Origin: Egerieenecus merdigallinarum
Lineage (GTDB): Bacteria > Bacillota > Clostridia > Christensenellales > Aristaeellaceae
DNA: 10,753 nt
Assembly: GCA_018711985.1 (NCBI GenBank)
Contig: DVHS01000036.1
Coordinates: 1 to 10,753 of the forward strand
Direction: 5' to 3'
The translations under genes and the position numbers were made by a program. Shown in pieces: positions 6,562 through 10,753 of this stretch. Under the pieces are notes generated by a model. The model was not told the origin of the DNA and searched no databases. It saw only the letters and a program-made list of their open reading frames with translations. Each line of letters begins with the position of its first letter. Position 1 is the stretch's first letter.

Positions 6562-7495
6562 GGAGCCTCCTTCTTGCAAAAAGTTTGCGGCGATCCCGGG
6601 CGGAGGCATAGGCGAAGGTCTCCTCTTCCTCCGGCAAGGAGTCCGTTAGGGTTTCCTCCTGGCTCCACGAAAGGGGTTCTCCCGGAATAGGTGTCATTTC
6701 CTGTGCAGCATCATCCGGCGGGAACACCTGGGCGTCACGGGGATCAGCCGGGTAGGCATAGCCCGTCACAGGGTCGATTTCCAAAGGCACGCGCTCTGAA
6801 GACGGCGGCACGGGATGCGCCCAGGGAAGGCCCGTCTGTGGATCAATGCCCGTTCCGGCCACTTGAATGGGCTGGTATTGTCCCGTCTGGTCCACCCATG
6901 CGGCGGGAATCTGATGATAGATATACGGCATATTCTGCCAGTCCATGGCGGCCGGTGGCGCTTCCTCCGCGGGAACTTCCGGCGGCTCCTCGGGCTGGAC
7001 GGCGGCGGTGGGATGCGCCGTCTCCAGTCCCACAAACAACCGCAGGCGCAGTACAGCGTCGCCCACGGTCAACCGGGAGCCGTGATGCATGGGGTAATCC
7101 TTGCTGCGGGTCCGGGAAGTAATCTCCTGCCCGTCCACCAGAGCGGTGGCATGGGTGCGCGGAAAGATCAGCAATCCCAGGCCGTCCTCAAAGGTAAAAT
7201 CCAGGTGCCGGGAAGCCACCCCCGTGACCGGAACAGTTACATCGCAGGTGCGTAGGCTTCCCAGCACACCTTCACGGGGTAAGGGGAGGGCAACCCCGGC
7301 TGGAAGCTCCTCACTGCCGGTGAGCACCACCAGCTCACCCACCATGCCGGCATCGGGCAGCTGCTTGAGGCGGCGGTGCTTGGCCCGGCGGTCCTTGCGC
7401 AGCCAGCGGAAGGACCGCCACACAATCAGCACACCCAAAAAGGTGAACCAATATCGGGCAGCCAGGGAAATAATTTCATAAATCTCGCTGGGCAC
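6548..7495 (-). CDS. Membrane-anchored FHA-domain protein with a proline-rich tail
   Basis: A 315-residue protein starting at GTG. One membrane helix lies at about residues 8-26, followed by a basic stretch (RKDRRAKHRR, 33-42) that favours a cytoplasmic body. An FHA-like domain covers about 55-153, with LGSLRTCDVTVP and VASRHLDF marking the fold. A Pro/Glu-rich linker (about 160-185) leads to a tail with three TG-containing repeats (about 201-248) and a very basic C-terminus (from about 300). FHA domains bind phosphothreonine and often scaffold cell-wall proteins, as in actinobacterial fha-rodA-pbpA clusters. Here the usual contact Arg is S80 and the usual Asn is A116, so classical binding is doubtful. 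It sits 62 nt after the M16 gene and overlaps the SEDS gene by 14 nt, suggesting a role in assembling or positioning the SEDS-PBP pair (inference). Confidence 0.85.
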   Translation of the reverse strand: MPSEIYEIISLAARYWFTFLGVLIVWRSFRWLRKDRRAKHRRLKQLPDAGMVGELVVLTGSEELPAGVALPLPREGVLGSLRTCDVTVPVTGVASRHLDFTFEDGLGLLIFPRTHATALVDGQEITSRTRSKDYPMHHGSRLTVGDAVLRLRLFVGLETAHPTAAVQPEEPPEVPAEEAPPAAMDWQNMPYIYHQIPAAWVDQTGQYQPIQVAGTGIDPQTGLPWAHPVPPSSERVPLEIDPVTGYAYPADPRDAQVFPPDDAAQEMTPIPGEPLSWSQEETLTDSLPEEEETFAYASARDRRKLFARRRLHGKK

Positions 7496-7510
7496 AAAAA
7501 GCTCCTTTCC
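7493..7510 (-). promoter_or_regulatory. Ribosome binding site fixing the GTG start of the FHA gene
   Basis: On the - strand GGAAAGGAGC (7510-7501) is followed by five T and GTG (7495-7493). The AGGAG core is 6 nt from the start codon. This supports the GTG over an in-frame ATG at 7666, which would overlap the M16 gene by about 109 nt and put a long low-complexity extension ahead of the membrane helix. Confidence 0.85.
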
Positions 7511-7557
7511 CTTGTAGCGGCGGGCGCCGGCTGTGGATGTACCGGGCGTCCCCGGCC

Positions 7558-8844
7558 TTAGGAGAGCATGGCACGCAGGCGCTGAAGCAAGGGCTTCAGG
7601 TTCTTGGGCGTTCGGGTGGGGTCCCGCTGAATGCTGATGCAAAGGTTTTCCGGGCGGAAAACGCATTGCGCCGCATCCAACAGATCCTCGCAGGTGAGAT
7701 CCTCATACATCTGCGCCTTGGCGTCCAGGTCAGCGCGGGCCAGATCCTCCGCCAGGCAACTCCAGCCCATGAGCTCATTCATGGCGGCGGCATCGTCCTG
7801 GTAAAAAAGATAGTTGTCGGTAAAGAGCATCCGGCACTGGTCCAGCCGCACCGGGCGGACATACTGGGTCAGGCGGCGCAGAAGCTGGAATACCTGCGTG
7901 AGCGACTCTTCCAGCAGCTCCTGTTCCACATCATAGGAGATGACCAGGCGGCGGAACAGGCCCATTTCTTCAATGGTGGAGTCGATCTCCGCCACCAGCG
8001 CCTTCTCTTCCCGCAGGGTTTGGAACAACAGGGAGGAGTCGTTCTCGCCGGTAATGGCGCTGAGGACCTCCCCCACCAGAGGATAAACACGATCCTCGTC
8101 GATGTCAAAGGCAATGCGCACCTTGGCCTGCCCGCCTTCTTCCTCGGCCACATAATCGCTGCGGCTGTCCCGCATGCAAAAGCCCAGGGGCGTGGGCTGG
8201 GAAAAAGGCGGTTCGGGGGAATGATTGAGCAGTTCACCAAAGGTTTCCGCGGCGGTGCTCTCCATGGCGGCGGAAAAATTCCCACTGATGCACAGGCACG
8301 CATTCTGCGGCTGGAACAGCAGCCGCTGCCACCGGCGGATTACCGCGGGAGATAGGGCGGAGACGCTTTCCTTGGTACCCATGAGGGAAAAAGCACCCGC
8401 TGCGGTACGGCGGTAGCGGCGCGCCACTTCTTCGTCAAAGTCGGCGTCCTCCTGCTCTATTTGACGGAGCACCACCCGCTTTTCCTCCCGAATGGCCTCT
8501 TCTGTCCATGGAATATCTGAAAAAAGCCGCGCCAGCAAGGTTAAGGCATCATCAAAAAAGCGGGGCAGCACCCGCAGGCGAAACACCACGCCCTCCGGGT
8601 AGGTGGAACCGTCCAACGTTGCGCCCATCCGGTCCAGCGCACGAGTCAGCTCCCCACCGGACATGCCCCCCAGGCAGCGGAAGCACAGGTGCTCCAATAG
8701 ATGGCAAATGCCCTGATTCTGCCGGTTTTCATACAGTGTCCCCCCGCGCAGATAAACGCCGAACTCGATGGAATGTAGATGGGGCAACGGGCAGCAGAGC
8801 AGCTGCATGCCGTTGGAGAGCGTGTGCTCGTGGATCGACGCCAT
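7558..8844 (-). CDS. M16 family (pitrilysin/processing-peptidase-like) metallopeptidase homologue
   Basis: A 428-residue protein with two M16 halves: the catalytic-type domain at about residues 8-160 and the M16_C-type domain at about 165-345, plus a helical C-terminus. The inverted zinc motif is H48-L-L-E51-H52. The helix that normally supplies the third ligand reads EEKRVVLRQIEQED. Aligned with the MPP and pitrilysin pattern ExxxVxxE, the ligand position 76 residues after H52 is Q128, not Glu, so activity is uncertain. The second half has the expected SSLLFQTLREEKALVAEI block. There is no signal peptide, so it should be cytoplasmic. The start at ATG 8844 has GGGAGG 8 nt upstream and a promoter just before it; extending the frame upstream to 9204 would run through the htpG terminator and the htpG 3' end. 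It is the first gene of the operon with FHA, SEDS and PBP genes. Processing of a cell-wall or signal protein is only a guess. Confidence 0.88.
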   Translation of the reverse strand: MASIHEHTLSNGMQLLCCPLPHLHSIEFGVYLRGGTLYENRQNQGICHLLEHLCFRCLGGMSGGELTRALDRMGATLDGSTYPEGVVFRLRVLPRFFDDALTLLARLFSDIPWTEEAIREEKRVVLRQIEQEDADFDEEVARRYRRTAAGAFSLMGTKESVSALSPAVIRRWQRLLFQPQNACLCISGNFSAAMESTAAETFGELLNHSPEPPFSQPTPLGFCMRDSRSDYVAEEEGGQAKVRIAFDIDEDRVYPLVGEVLSAITGENDSSLLFQTLREEKALVAEIDSTIEEMGLFRRLVISYDVEQELLEESLTQVFQLLRRLTQYVRPVRLDQCRMLFTDNYLFYQDDAAAMNELMGWSCLAEDLARADLDAKAQMYEDLTCEDLLDAAQCVFRPENLCISIQRDPTRTPKNLKPLLQRLRAMLS

Positions 8845-8877
8845 GGAAAGGACCTCCCGAATCTTTTGTCTTGTACC

Positions 8878-8906
8878 ATTATAAAAAATTTCCCTGGGAA
8901 AGGCAA
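8878..8906 (-). promoter_or_regulatory. Sigma-A type promoter of the M16-FHA-rodA-pbpA operon
   Basis: On the - strand TTGCCT (8906-8901) is followed after exactly 17 nt, including a T-run, by a perfect TATAAT (8883-8878). The likely start of transcription is near 8871, giving a leader of under 30 nt before the M16 ATG. It lies directly after the htpG terminator, so the operon is probably transcribed separately from htpG. Confidence 0.8.
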
Positions 8907-8908
8907 GC

Positions 8909-8949
8909 AAAAAAGCCTCCCGACCGGCAGGGGCGCCGGAACGGGAGGC
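8909..8949 (-). terminator. Rho-independent terminator of htpG
   Basis: Read on the - strand, GCCTCCCG (8949-8942) pairs with CGGGAGGC (8922-8915), with an inner CCGGC/GCCGG stem, followed by six T (8914-8909). It starts 28 nt after the htpG stop codon. Confidence 0.88.
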
Positions 8950-8977
8950 CAGGAAATCGGCGAGGATCATGGGGGCG

Positions 8978-10753
8978 TTATTTTTCGTCCGCCACCATGG
9001 ATACCAGCTTCTGGGAACGGGCAATGAAGTCCGTAATTTCTTCGGATTCCAGGGGTTGCGCAGACATACGGGCCAAATCGTAGATCTGCTTGCAAAGCAG
9101 GTCGGTAACTTCGCCTTCCTCCCGTGTGGCCAGGGTGCGCACGGTGGGATTGCGGCGGTTGAGCACCAGGGTGAAGCGGTCGGGCATGGGGAACTTTTCG
9201 CCATACAGGCGGCTCATTTCCTTGAAGCGGCGGCTTTGCTCATCCTCGGTGACCATGGCGATCATATCGGGATTGGCCAGGGACTCCAGCTTGACGGCCA
9301 GGTCTTCCTTGCCCAAAGCCTTGCGGAACAGCTTTTCCAGATCCTCCGCGCTCAGATCCTTGCCCTCGTCGCTGTCCTCTGTCAATCCGCTGACATCGGC
9401 GTCCACGCGGGCGAAGGTCACGCTGTCCTCACCGCCGGAATACTCCATGAAGGACATGAAGTTCACGTCGATCAGGCTATCCATCACCGCCACGTCAATG
9501 CCGCGCTGGGTGTACATGGCCACGGATGCCGCCTGCCGCTTGGGATCGTTAGTATAAAATACCTTCTTGGGCGCTTTGGCCTCATTGCGGGTCTTGTACT
9601 CCTCAAAGGTAAGGTAGCTGTCATCGGTGGTTTTGAGCAGGAGAACCTTCTTCACGCTGTCAAAGAACTTCTGGTCCTTCATGCAGCCATACTTGATGAA
9701 GGGAGCGATATCGTTCCAGTAGCCCTGATAGGTTTCCCGCTGGCTGGTGAAGAGATCGGTGAGCTTATCGGCAACCTTCTTGGTGATGTAGGCCGAAATC
9801 TTACGCACATACCCATCATTTTGCAGGAAGGAACGGCTCACGTTCAGCGGCAGGTCGGGGCAGTCGATTACACCCTTGAGCAGCAGCAGGAACTCGGGAA
9901 TAACTTCCTTGATGTTGTCCGCCACGAAAACCTGGCCGCTGAAGAGCTTGATTTGCCCTTCATGGGTGCCGAAGTCCTGCCGAATCTTGGGGAAGTACAG
10001 AATCCCCTTCAGGTTGAAAGGATAGTCCACGTTCAGGTGAATCCAGAACAGCGGGTCCTCAAAGTCCGTGAACATCCGGTGATAGAAGCTCTTGTACTCC
10101 TCCTCGGTGCAATCGCTGGGCTTCTTTAGCCACAGGGGCGCCACCTCGTTGATCAGGGAAGGCTTGGGTGCCTCAGTGACCTTTTGCATCTTCTGGGAGC
10201 CGTCTTCGTTCTTCTCTCCCTCCACGGGGACTTCATGCTCCACGGGCTTGGCGTTGGCGTCCTCCAGATAGATGGGCGCGTTCATGTAACCACAATAGCG
10301 GTTCAGCACCTCACGCACGCGATACAGCTCCAGGAATTCTTTTTCCTCTTCGCTGATGTGAAGCGTAATGGTGGTGCCATGGACCGTGCGGCTGCCCTCG
10401 GTCATTTCGAAGTTCATGCCGTCGACGCTTTCCCAGCGGACGGGCTTGGCATCGGGCTGATAGCTCAGGGTGTCGATTTCTACCCGGTCGGAAACCATAA
10501 ACACAGAATAGAATCCCAGACCGAAATGGCCGATGATGTCGGCTTTTTCTTCGCCCTTTTCCCCTTGATAATTCTTCAGGAATTCTTCCGCGCTGGAGAA
10601 GGCCACCTGGTTGATATAACGGCGGACTTCCTCATCGGTCATGCCAATGCCCGTATCGGCAATGCGGATCTCGCCCTTCTCCTTGTCCACGGTAACGGTA
10701 ACGCGCATGTCCTCCTCTGTGCCCAGGTGAAGCATGCGGTACTTGGTAATGGC
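8978..10753 (-). CDS. htpG: Molecular chaperone HtpG (bacterial Hsp90), 5' end beyond the window
   Basis: 591 residues of an ATP-dependent homodimeric cytosolic chaperone that helps client proteins fold under stress. The visible part opens in the GHKL ATPase domain: AITKYRMLHLGTEED continues the family's LISNASDA segment, so about 40 N-terminal residues are missing off the right edge. The nucleotide-binding motifs are DTGIGM (Asp codon at 10657-10655) and GHFGLGFYS (about 10506-10532). A short charged linker with KNEDGSQKMQKV precedes the middle domain, which starts near INEVAPLWLKKPSD and carries the conserved DLPLNVSRSFLQ segment. The C-terminal dimerisation region ends in SMVADEK and TAA. 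An ATG at 10735 is internal, not the true start. Regulation cannot be seen because the promoter is outside the window. The gene ends in its own terminator just before the cell-wall operon promoter. Confidence 0.97.
   Translation of the reverse strand, partial: AITKYRMLHLGTEEDMRVTVTVDKEKGEIRIADTGIGMTDEEVRRYINQVAFSSAEEFLKNYQGEKGEEKADIIGHFGLGFYSVFMVSDRVEIDTLSYQPDAKPVRWESVDGMNFEMTEGSRTVHGTTITLHISEEEKEFLELYRVREVLNRYCGYMNAPIYLEDANAKPVEHEVPVEGEKNEDGSQKMQKVTEAPKPSLINEVAPLWLKKPSDCTEEEYKSFYHRMFTDFEDPLFWIHLNVDYPFNLKGILYFPKIRQDFGTHEGQIKLFSGQVFVADNIKEVIPEFLLLLKGVIDCPDLPLNVSRSFLQNDGYVRKISAYITKKVADKLTDLFTSQRETYQGYWNDIAPFIKYGCMKDQKFFDSVKKVLLLKTTDDSYLTFEEYKTRNEAKAPKKVFYTNDPKRQAASVAMYTQRGIDVAVMDSLIDVNFMSFMEYSGGEDSVTFARVDADVSGLTEDSDEGKDLSAEDLEKLFRKALGKEDLAVKLESLANPDMIAMVTEDEQSRRFKEMSRLYGEKFPMPDRFTLVLNRRNPTVRTLATREEGEVTDLLCKQIYDLARMSAQPLESEEITDFIARSQKLVSMVADEK

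Noticed and set aside
5518..6690. Long + strand open frame (390 codons) opposite the SEDS and FHA genes
   Set aside because: It is rich in Gln, His and Gly, as expected from the reverse complement of hydrophobic membrane-helix codons, and shows no domain.
8845..9204. N-terminal extension of the M16 frame up to an ATG at 9204
   Set aside because: It runs through the operon promoter, the htpG terminator and the htpG 3' end; the ATG at 8844 has a proper ribosome binding site and begins the conserved domain.
8969..10129. Long + strand open frame (386 codons) opposite htpG
   Set aside because: It is antisense to an unambiguous HtpG coding frame, has no family signature, and its composition (His, Gly, Leu, Val repeats) is what reverse-reading a GC-rich gene gives.

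Overview
The window reads as a Bacillota (class Clostridia) chromosome of moderately high GC, probably from a gut or rumen lineage. Pointers are the strong AGGAGG-type ribosome binding sites, the clostridial style of HtpG and of the GH31 enzyme, and a cell-wall operon built around FHA, SEDS and class B PBP proteins. Species cannot be read from the sequence.

Layout. (1) Positions 1-1324 hold a complete phage/ICE-type tyrosine recombinase on the + strand. It looks slightly less GC-rich by eye than the rest and probably marks the right edge of an integrated element lying to the left. (2) Positions 1325-1717 carry no gene. They contain short repeats, a good hairpin terminator and a second hairpin, and are the likely place for the element-chromosome junction. 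(3) Positions 1718-3688 (+) encode a single GH31 glycoside hydrolase with its catalytic residues visible. (4) Positions 3689-3850 lie between convergent genes and carry two back-to-back hairpin terminators. (5) Positions 8844 down to 3851 (- strand) form an apparent four-gene operon: M16 peptidase-like protein, membrane-anchored FHA protein, FtsW/RodA/SpoVE glycosyltransferase, and PbpA-like transpeptidase. It has a clear sigma-A type promoter (TTGCCT-17-TATAAT) in front and a strong terminator behind. (6) Positions 8978-10753 (-) hold htpG (Hsp90), cut off at its 5' end by the window edge and followed by its own terminator.

The central operon links peptidoglycan polymerisation (SEDS) and crosslinking (class B PBP) with an FHA scaffold, much like the actinobacterial fha-rodA-pbpA cluster. 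No kinase or phosphatase is in view, and an M16 peptidase family member is added at the front. Two proteins show unusual family positions: the FHA domain lacks the usual phosphothreonine-contacting Arg and Asn, and the M16 protein keeps HxxEH but has Gln at the expected third zinc-ligand position. These two points and the putative attachment region are the most interesting observations. I see no CRISPR array, tRNA, rRNA or insertion sequence, and no clear new defence system.
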